Source: Lachnospiraceae bacterium (lineage in GTDB: Bacteria > Bacillota > Clostridia > Lachnospirales > Lachnospiraceae). Taken from it: a stretch of 51,097 bases of DNA. This document shows, piece by piece, positions 27,001-34,982 of the stretch. Every line of letters begins with the position of its first letter. Position 1 is the stretch's first letter. Below the pieces are notes generated by a model, which had not been told where the DNA came from, searched no databases, and was given only the letters and a program-made list of their open reading frames with translations. The DNA lies in NCBI GenBank assembly GCA_022510745.1, contig JAFLSY010000015.1, positions 1 through 51,097 of the forward strand, read 5' to 3'. Made by a program: the position numbers and the translations under genes.

Positions 27001-28498
27001 CAGAGCAGCTACCGTTGCCGTGGATAATCTGGCTGATTCGGACTATGTAGGGGTGTTGACCTTTGATGATAAGTACAGTTGGCAGGTAGAGCTGACCTTG
27101 GTCGATGACAGAGCGGGTATCAAAAATGAGATCGAGAGGATTGATGAAGGCGGCGGCACCACCATCAAGCCGGCTCTACAGGAAGCCTATAGGGTACTTT
27201 CCCAGTCCGATACTTCGATAAAACATGTGATACTGCTTACGGACGGAATGGGAGAAACCGCGGATTTCAGGGATGTGGTGCAGGCATATACGGATGCGGG
27301 AATCACCCTTTCCACCGTTGCAGTGGGAGTCGGGTCGGACACACAGCTGCTGGAGCACCTTGCCAATAACTGCGGCGGCCGGTATTATTATTCCGATACT
27401 TCCAGTGACATTCCTAAGATTTTTGCCCAGGAGGTTTTTCTGGGAGGGGACAGCTATATCCAAAACGGAAATTTTGGGCTGTCCGTCAGGAGAGGACATG
27501 AACTGACGGCAAATCTCTTTAACGAAGGCTGGCCCATACTTTATGGATATATCTCCGCCACCCCCAAGACGGCTTCCAGTTCCATTATTTCTTCGGCTGA
27601 GAAGGATGATCCGATTCTTACGGTATGGCAGTACGGTTTGGGGAGAACCGTAGCATGGAACAGTGATGTTACGGGAGAGTGGAGCGGCCCGTTTGTCGGG
27701 AAAGAGGACTATGTCCAGCTTTGGAAGCGGATTGTTGACTATTCCACCGGAAATGCCAACTTGGGTGAGGACAGGGTGAATGTGGTGACTGTAGGTGAGG
27801 AAACCCAGATAATCTACCAGACGGGCAGCTATAGCGGTGATACAGAGATTCTGGCCACAGTCATTGACCCGGATGAGAATGTCCGGGAGGTAAAGCTCCA
27901 TGCTACGGCGCCGGGGACCTATGAGACCAGCATACCCACTGATCATACAGGTCTGTACCATTTCAGTTTACGCCGTACGGAGAACGGGGAGATTCAAAGC
28001 TATATGACCACGGCTGCCGCGGTACAGTTTTCTTATGAGTATAAATTTAATGTGAGTACGGCTCCTTACTTAAGTTTTGTGCAGCAGTATGGCAGGCTCA
28101 TCACCGCTGAGGAAAATATCTGGACGAATATTACCACAGGAGCAAGGGAGAAACGCCCTCTGACCAACTGGCTGTTGGGGCTTGCAATCTGTCTGTTTCT
28201 GGCAGATGTGGCAATGCGCCGCTTCCAGTATGTGCCCCGATTAAGATGGGCGGAGAAGGTACTTAAAAAGACCGGAACCGGGGAAAAGAATCCCGAGCAG
28301 GATATGCAAGGATATGACGTGCAGGTTTTAGATTCTCAGGGAACAGAAGACGGTCATGGTACGGAGACGCAGATTCCGCACAAGGGAAAGAAACACGCAA
28401 AAGAAAAGGAATCCAAAAAGGAAAAAAAGTTAGGCCAATCCGAGCAGACATTGGATACCTCCCAGCTTTTGAAGAAAAAGGACAGCAGGAATATCTAA
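23996..28498 (+). CDS. Giant BatA-like membrane protein with three vWA domains
   Basis: A 1500-residue protein. Residues 1-85 are a BatA-type N-terminus with two membrane helices. The first vWA domain begins at about 93 with an intact MIDAS (DTSGSM). Membrane helices lie at about 573-595 and 605-625. A second vWA-like fold starts at about 635 but has a changed MIDAS (DLSDSN). A region with glutamine-amidotransferase-like features (about 860-970, VCCGGENSYALGGY) precedes a third vWA at about 980 with an intact MIDAS (DRSGSM). A last helix (about 1387-1408) and a Lys/Glu-rich cytoplasmic tail end the protein. It looks like two usually separate genes, a BatA-like and a second vWA/GATase-like protein, fused at about residue 600. 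The extracellular vWA domains probably bind ligands through metal ions. Confidence 0.85.
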   Translation: MIFESMWPLLFLAAVPIIIILYLLKPKGIDHLISSNLLWKNLLKNEQSCTFFEKFVHNILMYLQILIIGLLVIALMSPFIRAQGQGGGRKILLIDTSGSMQHVGDSGRTRLEEAVEQACDYVRNSENTKFSLVTVDGTGVNLLALDIGDADSLILALRGIQCSDSGGSLVAAQGLENLGILDTLMGEEAENATDLIVYTDGAGAAEFESLVSSSGSELHVVGEPTVNVANEYTVFSLREDGLYDVMVSIVNYSDREVSLDVGLYDEGEKLIALSQMHLAAGETKVCLFEQIDWNGQSLESRLSGISFLGGGRDSLAKDNISQAVKNRGNLIDGLLVGDGNTFIEKAYQAVTGSSIAKAESDASVENHAYNVVIYDAGWAPETPEGNKLLFGNVREESVEKLENVVLDMADCDLTAGLSGFSIGVNTAYCFALPEGAESFLQYDGKCVGYYGERDGKKEIVVGFDIRESDFPLRAEFPVFLANAMIYLSDTSWLATNIYYAGEEIALQPWAEPDSPLFESRPRTAGLYQVGNADYQEFYVVRFQTATESDGRKDADSVTNGGELRTQKVKRTLRNVFLLLTLAFLIVEWIVYVRQMRYRGKFYLVLRCMVFLCVLLAFLGISLKLGSSGTATVFVVDLSDSNEEHLEEMESYLGRIVSEMPSRNVYGIVTFGKDALVEQFLSAEKHYAGLMTVPESSATNFEEAVSRALMLIPSGYHARLVVLTDGKETGGDIRHMAQALSVNGAEFLTLLYEDEETPDAYIDNVTLPANLHPGDKYSVTVLVESNYETDAVLELYNGSQKATSADVHLSRGSNRFVFSLQVSEDAGSNAMEALRAQVRAVGDSCQENDVYNAYSVVEAAPRVLVISGQNTGVSGFTSVLNAAGCDYSAVSALNAPDNIDAMLEYKSIILVDTYIDDLPAGFLENLETYVKDYGCGFVCCGGENSYALGGYRDTVLEAVLPVDMELRSVDEKPSMAMVMVIDRSGSMTAYVDGSGGSNLDVAIRAATVAVDNLADSDYVGVLTFDDKYSWQVELTLVDDRAGIKNEIERIDEGGGTTIKPALQEAYRVLSQSDTSIKHVILLTDGMGETADFRDVVQAYTDAGITLSTVAVGVGSDTQLLEHLANNCGGRYYYSDTSSDIPKIFAQEVFLGGDSYIQNGNFGLSVRRGHELTANLFNEGWPILYGYISATPKTASSSIISSAEKDDPILTVWQYGLGRTVAWNSDVTGEWSGPFVGKEDYVQLWKRIVDYSTGNANLGEDRVNVVTVGEETQIIYQTGSYSGDTEILATVIDPDENVREVKLHATAPGTYETSIPTDHTGLYHFSLRRTENGEIQSYMTTAAAVQFSYEYKFNVSTAPYLSFVQQYGRLITAEENIWTNITTGAREKRPLTNWLLGLAICLFLADVAMRRFQYVPRLRWAEKVLKKTGTGEKNPEQDMQGYDVQVLDSQGTEDGHGTETQIPHKGKKHAKEKESKKEKKLGQSEQTLDTSQLLKKKDSRNI

Positions 28499-28710
28499 TA
28501 TTCGTATTTACGTTTTCTAAGTAGTTAAACAATGTATGTTTTGCATAAAAAGCATAAAACATTACTGATTAGAAAACCTTAACTCCTTAGTCTCTGTGTC
28601 AAGGATGGTTTAGATACTGGAGGCGGCCAAAGAGATATAAGTTATTATAGAAAACTAAAATAAAAAGTGTTAAAATATCCCATAAATATATAAGGAAAAG
28701 GAGAATAAAC

Positions 28711-29274
28711 ATGAGAAGTATTACTACATTAGACTTGCAGTACGCTCATCGTTTCTACGGCTTTAAGGGTGAGGCCCAGTATTTGCATGGGCATACCGGC
28801 GTTCTGACTATCGAGGTGGAAGACACCGTCGAGTCCGGCGTCAATATGGTTTTCCCTTGTAATGAGATCAAGAAGACGGCTTGGGAGGTTCTGCAAAACT
28901 TTGACCATGCTCTTGTTTTAAGAGAGGACGATCCTTTGCTGCCCGCTATCCTCAAAGTTTATGAGGAGCAAGGAATCAAGGATGGAGCACCCACCAATAA
29001 GCAGAAGGGTACTGCTTTCAAAACCGAGCTGGCAACTGCCTATCCGGAGTGTAGGCTGGTGGTTACCAAAGAGACTATGACGGTAGAAGGTATGATTAAA
29101 ATCGTTTACGATCTGCTGAAAGACAAGCTGAATATTGTGAAGATTACCTTCACTAGCGGTGTGAACGCAGCCACCGAGGAATATGAGTCTCAGAAGAGCG
29201 TAGATCGTTGCCCGCTGTGTGGTATTGCTTTGAACGAGAACGGTGTTTGCCCGAAGTGTGGTTATAAGAAATAA
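28711..29274 (+). CDS. 6-pyruvoyl-tetrahydropterin synthase/QueD-like protein with C-terminal zinc ribbon
   Basis: A 187-residue protein of the PTPS/QueD fold. Zinc-binding His residues are visible in YAHRF and LHGHTG, and the region around FDHALVL matches the family. In QueD and PTPS a catalytic Cys stands four residues before HGH; here that position is Ala (GEAQYLHGH). The C-terminus adds a zinc ribbon of two CxxC pairs (CPLCG and CPKCG) not found in ordinary QueD. AAGGAG precedes the ATG. No other queuosine or folate gene is adjacent. The reaction is uncertain: the missing Cys argues against plain QueD activity. Confidence 0.82.
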   Translation: MRSITTLDLQYAHRFYGFKGEAQYLHGHTGVLTIEVEDTVESGVNMVFPCNEIKKTAWEVLQNFDHALVLREDDPLLPAILKVYEEQGIKDGAPTNKQKGTAFKTELATAYPECRLVVTKETMTVEGMIKIVYDLLKDKLNIVKITFTSGVNAATEEYESQKSVDRCPLCGIALNENGVCPKCGYKK

Positions 29275-29310
29275 TTTGCTTCGGATTCTACAGGATTATA
29301 CATAATATTT

Positions 29311-29340
29311 AAAGGGCAGCCCTGAAAAGGACTGCCTTTC
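29311..29340 (+). terminator. Terminator after the PTPS-like gene
   Basis: An imperfect hairpin (AAAGGGCAGCC with GGACTGCCTTT) around a short A-rich loop, followed by a T-rich stretch, about 40 bases after the stop. Confidence 0.7.
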
Positions 29341-29363
29341 TAATAATATTTTCTTATTATTGA

Positions 29364-29621
29364 CATTTCTTGAATGAACATGAAGCGGAACTTAAAGTTG
29401 CAAAAGATATTACGTTAGAAACTATTTTGTATAGCAAATATTATTGGTTTTCACGTTTGGCAGATAGATTTCATGTAGTATTCGGCTTTGACGCAGGTAT
29501 AGATCAACAACAGTTTATGATTGTTAAAGAAATAGAGCAAAGACTGGATAATGTACAAACAATTGAATATTGTCTCCAGTTTTGCTATCATGATGGAAAG
29601 ATAATATTAGGAGGTAATTTC
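29364..29621 (+). pseudogene. Open stretch without start signal, possible gene relic
   Basis: About 85 codons are open and in frame with the next gene, but the only initiators are a TTG at 29370 and similar weak codons with no ribosome site. The segment is more AT-rich than its surroundings and encodes a helical, non-repetitive peptide (ETILYSKYYWFSRLADRF). The strong AGGAGGT at its end serves the ATG at 29622. It is either the remnant of another gene or chance coding; I cannot tell which. Confidence 0.35.
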
Positions 29622-30506
29622 ATGCAAAAGGTAGTGGATATCATAGTTACGGTCTTTCTTTTGGCGGCGGGGGTTGCTTTCTGGCCGTTCGGAGACAGCG
29701 CCTTGTGCAGGATAACGGCAGTCGTCAGTCTGTTGATCTTTGTAGGGCGTGTGGTAAAAAGTTTGTTTGGAGAGGGCAGGAAAGACGAGTCGGTAGGGGA
29801 TGCTCCGGCGGGAATGCACCGTTTCCTGACCAAACAGAGCATATGGATCAAGAAATGCTGCGAGCAGACCTACGCAAAATCAAAAATGGCTGTCTATTTG
29901 TGGGGAGGCGGACCTATGGTGGCGCTTGTGATCATCGGTTTCCTTGCGCAATATCCGGCTCAGCATGTGTTTACGTTTCACGCACCGATCGGACTTTTGT
30001 TCGGGGAAGTTCTCACGGTGATAACGTGGCCGCTTCTCTGTGCTCAGGGAAACTGGAAGAAGATCATAAAAAGTCTGCAGAAAAATGTCATGAAGCTGTT
30101 TCCGACGGATGAGGCCAGAGAGGGATATTTTGCGGATTATTTTGACACTGATGACCACTATACTCTGGTGTCGAAAGACAGTGACGACACCACATATACC
30201 ATCACTGTCGGCAAGATATACTGGTCCAGCATCTGGCAGAGCGGTGTCATTAACGTTGTGTTTGCTCCTCAAGTCGAACATATTGAGATTTTTAAGGAGG
30301 TCATTGTCGTGAGAATCAATCGGGTGCGCACCTACACGACTCATTATGTGGCGGAATTTTTTGACCGGAACGAGAATCCGAAAAAGAGGCCGATAGCCCG
30401 GTTCAGCTTCGTGAGCAGGGAGTCTCTGAACGCTTTCCTGACCCTTGTCTCAGAGCGGACGGAGAAGAAGATTCCGGTGGAAGATTTGGGCACGAAAAAG
30501 ATATAA
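29622..30506 (+). CDS. Membrane protein of unknown function
   Basis: A 294-residue protein with four likely membrane helices (about 5-20, 27-43, 88-107 and 115-135) and a C-terminal soluble domain rich in beta strands (about 165-285, with YTLVSKDSDDTTYTITVGKI). The layout resembles YcxB-type proteins, in which membrane helices precede a PH-like domain, but I cannot confirm this by eye. The ATG at 29622 is preceded by AGGAGGT with a six-base spacer. It is followed 24 bases later by a lipoprotein gene and probably shares its transcript. Confidence 0.7.
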   Translation: MQKVVDIIVTVFLLAAGVAFWPFGDSALCRITAVVSLLIFVGRVVKSLFGEGRKDESVGDAPAGMHRFLTKQSIWIKKCCEQTYAKSKMAVYLWGGGPMVALVIIGFLAQYPAQHVFTFHAPIGLLFGEVLTVITWPLLCAQGNWKKIIKSLQKNVMKLFPTDEAREGYFADYFDTDDHYTLVSKDSDDTTYTITVGKIYWSSIWQSGVINVVFAPQVEHIEIFKEVIVVRINRVRTYTTHYVAEFFDRNENPKKRPIARFSFVSRESLNAFLTLVSERTEKKIPVEDLGTKKI

Positions 30507-30530
30507 GGTTTAGAAAAGGAGCGAGAGAAA

Positions 30531-31613
30531 ATGAAAGGGATAAGGAAATGGATCACGGCTTTTGCGGCTATAGTGATTGCTCTTTCCCTAACTGCGTGTC
30601 AGGGGGACGCCTCCGCGGATGATCGGAACGTTCCGACGGGCAGCCCGGAGAGCGTATCTGCTCAGCCGTCCGTAGGCAGTGAAAGTCAGACGGCAGAGTT
30701 GAATGAGAGAGATGCTCAGAAGCTCTACAATAACTATATAGAGATTAATAATCACATGGTAGGCGAGATCAATGATGCGCTGACGCAGTATTTTTCCAAT
30801 GTAAACATTGAGAGTGGAGAATTTGAACTTGTAAAAGAGAACATCAACAATTATTTCTGTTACTATCCGCATTCCGCTAAATATCTCGGATATGCACAAG
30901 AGGCCTACGAGGCGGCATCCAGCAAGAGCGAAAAAGATGCGCTTGACCAGGCTTATTTGAATTTTTATCCCTCTTTGCAGAAGATGATCACCATACTTGG
31001 AGAAATACATGCCTATACAAAAGACGATGGTTTCCTGGAAGACGATTACGCCAAGTCGCAGGAACAACATACAGCGCTGATGGGTGTCCTTGAAGAATAT
31101 TTTATGTACGGCGAGGAATTTATGGAGGAATTAAATACCGTCGCATCCCAGCGGGAAAAAGAAGCGCTGGAGCAGATGAAAGCGGAGGGTTACGAGGTAT
31201 TATATACATTGAATATGGCGATGCTTTCGGCCGAGGATATCTACAACGAGCTGTATCGTCAGGGTATAGGAAATGAAAATGTACTGGATATGGATCTGAC
31301 TCTGATCCAGCCTTTGTATGACGAATTTACATCCTATGTGGATCAGGTTCTGCAGTACGATCAGGACAAGGATAAGCTGAAGCAGGAAGGGCTCTATATG
31401 AGTGTGGACGGCATGAGAAACTGGGGCTTCTTTGTAACTGCACTGCAAAATACGCATAAGTCCATCACGGTGGTGTTGGAGAAAGTGCAGGCGGGAGAGC
31501 CTCTGGACATGATTGCCATTCGGATGTCCGGTTCCGGCAACGGATCTGTCTCGTCCTTTGCGGAAGGATTGTCTGAGACTATTGACTGCTATAATAACCT
31601 TTTGGCGTATTAA
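30531..31613 (+). CDS. Lipoprotein, DUF3829/YiiG-like
   Basis: A 360-residue secreted lipoprotein. The signal peptide ends in the lipobox LTAC (Cys at about 23) and is followed by a Ser/Asp-rich linker. The mature part (about 55-360) is almost all helical, starting with LYNNYIEINNHMVGEINDAL, in a pattern seen in DUF3829 (YiiG) lipoproteins. There are no catalytic motifs. The start has AAGGAG. It is the second gene after the membrane protein at 29622. The role is unknown; the family match is moderate. Confidence 0.78.
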   Translation: MKGIRKWITAFAAIVIALSLTACQGDASADDRNVPTGSPESVSAQPSVGSESQTAELNERDAQKLYNNYIEINNHMVGEINDALTQYFSNVNIESGEFELVKENINNYFCYYPHSAKYLGYAQEAYEAASSKSEKDALDQAYLNFYPSLQKMITILGEIHAYTKDDGFLEDDYAKSQEQHTALMGVLEEYFMYGEEFMEELNTVASQREKEALEQMKAEGYEVLYTLNMAMLSAEDIYNELYRQGIGNENVLDMDLTLIQPLYDEFTSYVDQVLQYDQDKDKLKQEGLYMSVDGMRNWGFFVTALQNTHKSITVVLEKVQAGEPLDMIAIRMSGSGNGSVSSFAEGLSETIDCYNNLLAY

Positions 31614-31690
31614 TTTCGGCTGTGGTAAATCATTCATTATTTGGGGTTGTTTGTCTCTCAAAACTGAAATGGGCGGGAAAGCTGTTTTAG

Positions 31691-31933
31691 GGCGTTCTCG
31701 CCTTTGCTGTTTCCTGTTTTAAGCCTCTATCAGACAGTGAAAAATCGGCACTTGCTAAAGCGGTTAAAGCCTACCGTGACAGTGTATCATTCCCGGAAGA
31801 AACGGTTATGCTTGCAGATGGAACAGACGGCAGGCGAATCATTTTTAGGCTTTTAGATATTTTGCTTCAACAATTAAGATGGCTTCTTATAGCCCATATA
31901 CTCTTTATGTTTTCAAGCAAAAAAATTTATTAA
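31691..31933 (+). pseudogene. Short open relic in a 466-base gap
   Basis: The gap 31614-32079 has no complete gene. From 31691 a frame of 80 codons is open to TAA at 31933. Its central part (SDSEKSALAKAVKAYRDSV, then PEETVMLADGTDGRR) has the look of real protein, but there is no start codon with a ribosome site, and the end becomes hydrophobic and low in information. It is probably the remnant of a lost gene. The rest of the gap (31934-32079) is AT-rich, and I see nothing in it. Confidence 0.4.
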
Positions 31934-32079
31934 ACAGGCGCAAAAATCGAAATATGAAAGTTATAAAATACAGGAAGATATTACTGCATAAATAAACATA
32001 ACCCCTCAGTGTCGAGGGTGTTAGAGAAGCTGGAAATTATTTCCATATACCAAAGATGCCCGTATAAATTGCGCTCCAA

Positions 32080-32742
32080 TCATTCCATCGTCTGCCAAGG
32101 ATTTTTAACCATTTCCGCTCCAAGATGAAACGCTTTTTGTTTCTCCTGTGGAAAGACGATTTGATGTCTTGCTTTTTTGGCATCCGGATCAAACATTGTC
32201 CAGTCGTATTTGTCATAGTCATTGACCTGAAGCGTGTCACTGCAGATCATAACTTTTGTGGAGCCAATGAAATTACTTAGAGTATTCTGATATCCTGATA
32301 CCATTGTTCCATAGCCCTCCGGTGTATAATATTCCTCCGGAGCATTGCTTGTCATAATAAAAAGGACGGGGATTTTGCGGTCATTGTAGTTCATTAGCTC
32401 TTTCTTGTAGGTTATATATTGGAAAATCAGTCGCTCATACAGAGCGCGAAAAACGGCGGTGACATCCCCAAGATAATTTGGCGTACCGATGATCAGACCA
32501 TCTGCATGGCGTATTTCCTCCAGCACAGGCGCAAGTCCGTCCTGATAGATGCACTTGCCCTTATTTTCAGGCAGTTTACAGCCAAAGCAGGAAATACAGC
32601 CGGTAAATTTCTCCAGCCTATAAAGGTTAAATATCTTGACTTCTGCCCCTTCGGAATCTGCTCCCCGTGCAGCCTCCCGTATTAAAGTACCGGTATTCCA
32701 TTCTTTGCGTGGACTGGCGTTTATCAATACAATGTGTTTCAT
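32080..32742 (-). CDS. Flavodoxin-family NAD(P)H-dependent FMN reductase / iron-sulfur flavoprotein
   Basis: A 220-residue protein. The N-terminal FMN-binding loop (INASPRKEWNTGTL) and the later loop GTPNYLGDVTA mark a flavodoxin-like reductase. Cys residues in the segment TGCISCFGCK, and a further Cys about twelve residues on, suggest an iron-sulfur or zinc site as in iron-sulfur flavoproteins of anaerobes. It should transfer electrons from a reduced carrier to an unknown acceptor. GGAGGT precedes the start. It follows the Xre/membrane pair on the same strand, with a small hairpin between them. Confidence 0.88.
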   Translation of the reverse strand: MKHIVLINASPRKEWNTGTLIREAARGADSEGAEVKIFNLYRLEKFTGCISCFGCKLPENKGKCIYQDGLAPVLEEIRHADGLIIGTPNYLGDVTAVFRALYERLIFQYITYKKELMNYNDRKIPVLFIMTSNAPEEYYTPEGYGTMVSGYQNTLSNFIGSTKVMICSDTLQVNDYDKYDWTMFDPDAKKARHQIVFPQEKQKAFHLGAEMVKNPWQTME

Positions 32743-32798
32743 AATAGATTACCTCCGGTTTACTTAAAGGCTGAAAGCCTTTCTTGTTCTTCTTAATA

Positions 32799-33215
32799 TT
32801 ACATCTCTTTCTGATACTTGGCCATGAGGCACATTTCCAAGATTGTCTTGCTTATAAAGGCTCCAACAATGGCGAGTATCACCCACAACGGTGCATCTAA
32901 GAAAATAGCTATCCAGGCAGCAACCATTACTGTCCACTGCAATACCTCTCCGGCTATGGCCTTTGCCCTAAGCTGGATGGCAACATTCCTCTCATCATGG
33001 GACTCGATCTCATATAGTTTCCACTTCTCCGGATTTTTCTTGTCCCAGCGGAAGAACTGCCACATGGAAATTCCCACACCCATAAGCGCTGCGCCCGCTC
33101 CCATCAGCGTCCCGTCCACTGCATTCGACACCCTGCCATCTAAGACAATGGCCAATACAATGAGTACAATACCAAAGATACCCACAATCAGATAAAATAA
33201 CGATTTCTTTTTCAT
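32799..33215 (-). CDS. Small membrane protein coupled to the Xre regulator
   Basis: A 138-residue protein with four membrane helices in two pairs (about 5-24, 33-50, 90-108 and 110-128). The cytoplasmic loop holds the segment IESHDERNVAIQLRAKA, which is common in small Clostridia membrane proteins linked to Xre regulators. Its start overlaps the stop of the regulator by 4 bases. The function is unknown. It is under the same autoregulated promoter as the regulator. Confidence 0.82.
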   Translation of the reverse strand: MKKKSLFYLIVGIFGIVLIVLAIVLDGRVSNAVDGTLMGAGAALMGVGISMWQFFRWDKKNPEKWKLYEIESHDERNVAIQLRAKAIAGEVLQWTVMVAAWIAIFLDAPLWVILAIVGAFISKTILEMCLMAKYQKEM

Positions 33216-33415
33216 AACGCATCCTCCTCATAGATAAAAATTTCTTCAATACTCATGTCAAAATATCGCGCGATCTTGAACGCCAGCAGGATGGAAGGAT
33301 TGTAGCGTCCGTTCTCCAGCGATCCAATGGTTTGTCGGGACACCTCCAGCGCTGCTGCCAAATCTTCTTGTTTCACTCCGCGTTCTTTGCGTAATTCTTC
33401 TAACCGGTTTTTCAT
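33212..33415 (-). CDS. Xre-family HTH regulator, short form
   Basis: A 67-residue protein that is nothing but a helix-turn-helix (LRKERGVKQEDLAAALEVS with recognition helix SRQTIGSLENGRYNP) and a short C-terminal end (SIEEIF). This is the size of the YozG/HipB-like small repressors. The start at 33415 follows AAGGAGG with a five-base spacer; longer in-frame starts upstream run through the operator and are unlikely. It overlaps the membrane gene by 4 bases. Two operator copies in its own promoter suggest autorepression. Confidence 0.93.
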   Translation of the reverse strand: MKNRLEELRKERGVKQEDLAAALEVSRQTIGSLENGRYNPSILLAFKIARYFDMSIEEIFIYEEDAL

Positions 33416-33431
33416 TGCAGCCTCCTTTCGG

Positions 33432-33451
33432 ATGGAAAGTTTGCTTTCCAT
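33432..33451 (-). promoter_or_regulatory. Operator 1 of the Xre regulator
   Basis: A perfect inverted repeat with 8-base arms (ATGGAAAG / CTTTCCAT) around a four-base centre. It lies just downstream of the -10 box, at the expected transcription start, where a bound repressor would block transcription. Confidence 0.8.
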
Positions 33452-33457
33452 ATATGT

Positions 33458-33486
33458 ATGATATCACGGTCTATATGCCATGTCAA
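33458..33486 (-). promoter_or_regulatory. Promoter of the Xre/membrane protein genes
   Basis: On the minus strand, consensus TTGACA (33481-33486) and TATCAT (33458-33463) are separated by 17 bases. This is one of the best promoters in the window and is flanked by two operator copies. Confidence 0.82.
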
Positions 33487-33499
33487 GCTTGCTTTCCAT
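33480..33499 (-). promoter_or_regulatory. Operator 2 of the Xre regulator
   Basis: Matches operator 1 at 17 of 20 positions, in the same orientation. One half (GCTTTCCAT) is exact and the other half is changed where it overlaps the -35 box. The start-to-start distance to operator 1 is 48 bases, near four and a half helical turns. Confidence 0.75.
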
Positions 33500-33676
33500 T
33501 TTTTAAAACAATGAGAAAGAACAGATGGGGACATACCGGCATTCTGACTTGATTTCTTCTTCTTAAAAAAATATAATAGTGTTAGCCAGATGGCTTATAT
33601 CTGGATGATCGGCATGGGACGGAGATTACTTGGAAAATAGATATTGCGGATATCATATGGAATATGGGGTGGGGTT

Positions 33677-34972
33677 ATGGGATGGATGGAGAAAAGAACC
33701 GAGATTAAAAAGTATGTGCCGCCGATTGGCATGCGTCTTATCAAAACGGGTATCGCGGTATTTTTGTGTTTCTGCGTGAACATGCTGCGGGGGGATGCAG
33801 ATGTGGTTTTTTATTCCCATATTGCCGCCATATATTGTATGCAGGATTCCGTGGCGGAGACGAAGAAGAACGCAGTCAACAGGGCGGTGGCCACCACGGT
33901 GGGGGCGCTCTGCGGTCTGGTAACGCTTCTGCTGTTTCCCTCATTGGCCATAGAGACTATGACTGAGCGTCTGATGCACGGTGTGGTCATTTCCATGATG
34001 GTGATATTCGTCATATACACCACGGTAGTGATCAAACAGAGGGATACGGCTTATTTTGCCAATGTAGTATATCTGAGCATCGTAATTAATAATATTACAA
34101 ACAATCCTTATCTGTTTGCCTGGAACCGCTTTTTGGACACCATGATAGGCATTGTGATCGCCCTGTTAGTAAATTCAGCCAGACTGCCAAGAGAGCATAA
34201 CGGAAACATCCTGTTTGTGGCCGAGTTGGAAACGGCACTGCTTGACAGGGAGAAAAAGCTTTCCGGCTACAGCAGAGTGGAGCTAAACCGCATGATAGCG
34301 GAGGGTGCAAAGTTCACAGTCTCTACTACCCACACGCCCGGAGGACTGACAGAACTTTTAAAGGATGTGAAGCTGAACTACCCTGTGATCGTCATGGATG
34401 GTGCGGCGCTGTATGACATTCAGGAGAAAATGTATGTGCGCTCCTATGTGATGCCAAACAGTAAGGCGAAAGAGGTGATGGAACTTCTGCGCACCCATAG
34501 GATGAACTGGTTCGCTCATGTCATCATATTCGATATGATGGTTATCTACTACCAGAATACACAAAATGTGGTTTACAATCATCTGGTCAAGGAGCTTCGC
34601 AGTTCGCTCCATCATAACTACGTGCTAGGAGAACTGCCTGAGGAAGAGGATGTAGTCTGCCTTAGGGTAATAGACAGGACGGAGCGCATTGAAGCCCTGT
34701 ATCAGGAGATGGAGAAGAGTGGGCTGCAGCTTAAGATGTTAAAATATGATGCTGAAAAATATCCGGGTCATACATTCTTAGAGATATATGATCACAGCGC
34801 AATGAAGGAGAACATGATAAGCTGGCTGGGAGAGATGCTTGAGACGGATGAAGTGATAACCTTTGGCGGTGCAGAATGGAATTATACGCACACGATCGCT
34901 CCAAACGACAGCAATCGGATGGTGCGGCTGATCAGAAAGAAATTTGAACCTTTGAAAGGTTTTGGAAAGTGA
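33677..34972 (+). CDS. FUSC/ArAE-type membrane protein fused to a HAD-like domain without catalytic Asp
   Basis: A 431-residue protein. The N-terminal part (about 15-165) has about six membrane helices typical of FUSC/aromatic-acid exporter proteins (DUF939). From about 170 a Cof-type HAD fold follows. The motif that should read DxDxT is ELETALLD-like (AELETALLDREKKLS), so both nucleophile and acid Asp are Glu. Motif II (FTVSTTHTP), the cap and the later fold remain. Phosphatase activity is unlikely. The ATG at 33677 follows a G-rich site; a TTG at 33644 is less likely. It opens a group with a 57-aa protein and a two-component pair. Possibly an exporter with a ligand-binding HAD-like domain (inference). 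Confidence 0.8.
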   Translation: MGWMEKRTEIKKYVPPIGMRLIKTGIAVFLCFCVNMLRGDADVVFYSHIAAIYCMQDSVAETKKNAVNRAVATTVGALCGLVTLLLFPSLAIETMTERLMHGVVISMMVIFVIYTTVVIKQRDTAYFANVVYLSIVINNITNNPYLFAWNRFLDTMIGIVIALLVNSARLPREHNGNILFVAELETALLDREKKLSGYSRVELNRMIAEGAKFTVSTTHTPGGLTELLKDVKLNYPVIVMDGAALYDIQEKMYVRSYVMPNSKAKEVMELLRTHRMNWFAHVIIFDMMVIYYQNTQNVVYNHLVKELRSSLHHNYVLGELPEEEDVVCLRVIDRTERIEALYQEMEKSGLQLKMLKYDAEKYPGHTFLEIYDHSAMKENMISWLGEMLETDEVITFGGAEWNYTHTIAPNDSNRMVRLIRKKFEPLKGFGK

Positions 34973-34982
34973 GGAGACACAA

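Noticed and set aside
28499..28710. Possible preQ1 or other riboswitch before the QueD-like gene
   Set aside because: An A-rich stretch with AAAACTAAA recalls preQ1-I tails, but the required stem-loop pairing is not present.
29370..29621. Longer form of the membrane protein starting at TTG 29370
   Set aside because: No ribosome site at the TTG, whereas AGGAGGT lies directly before the ATG at 29622.
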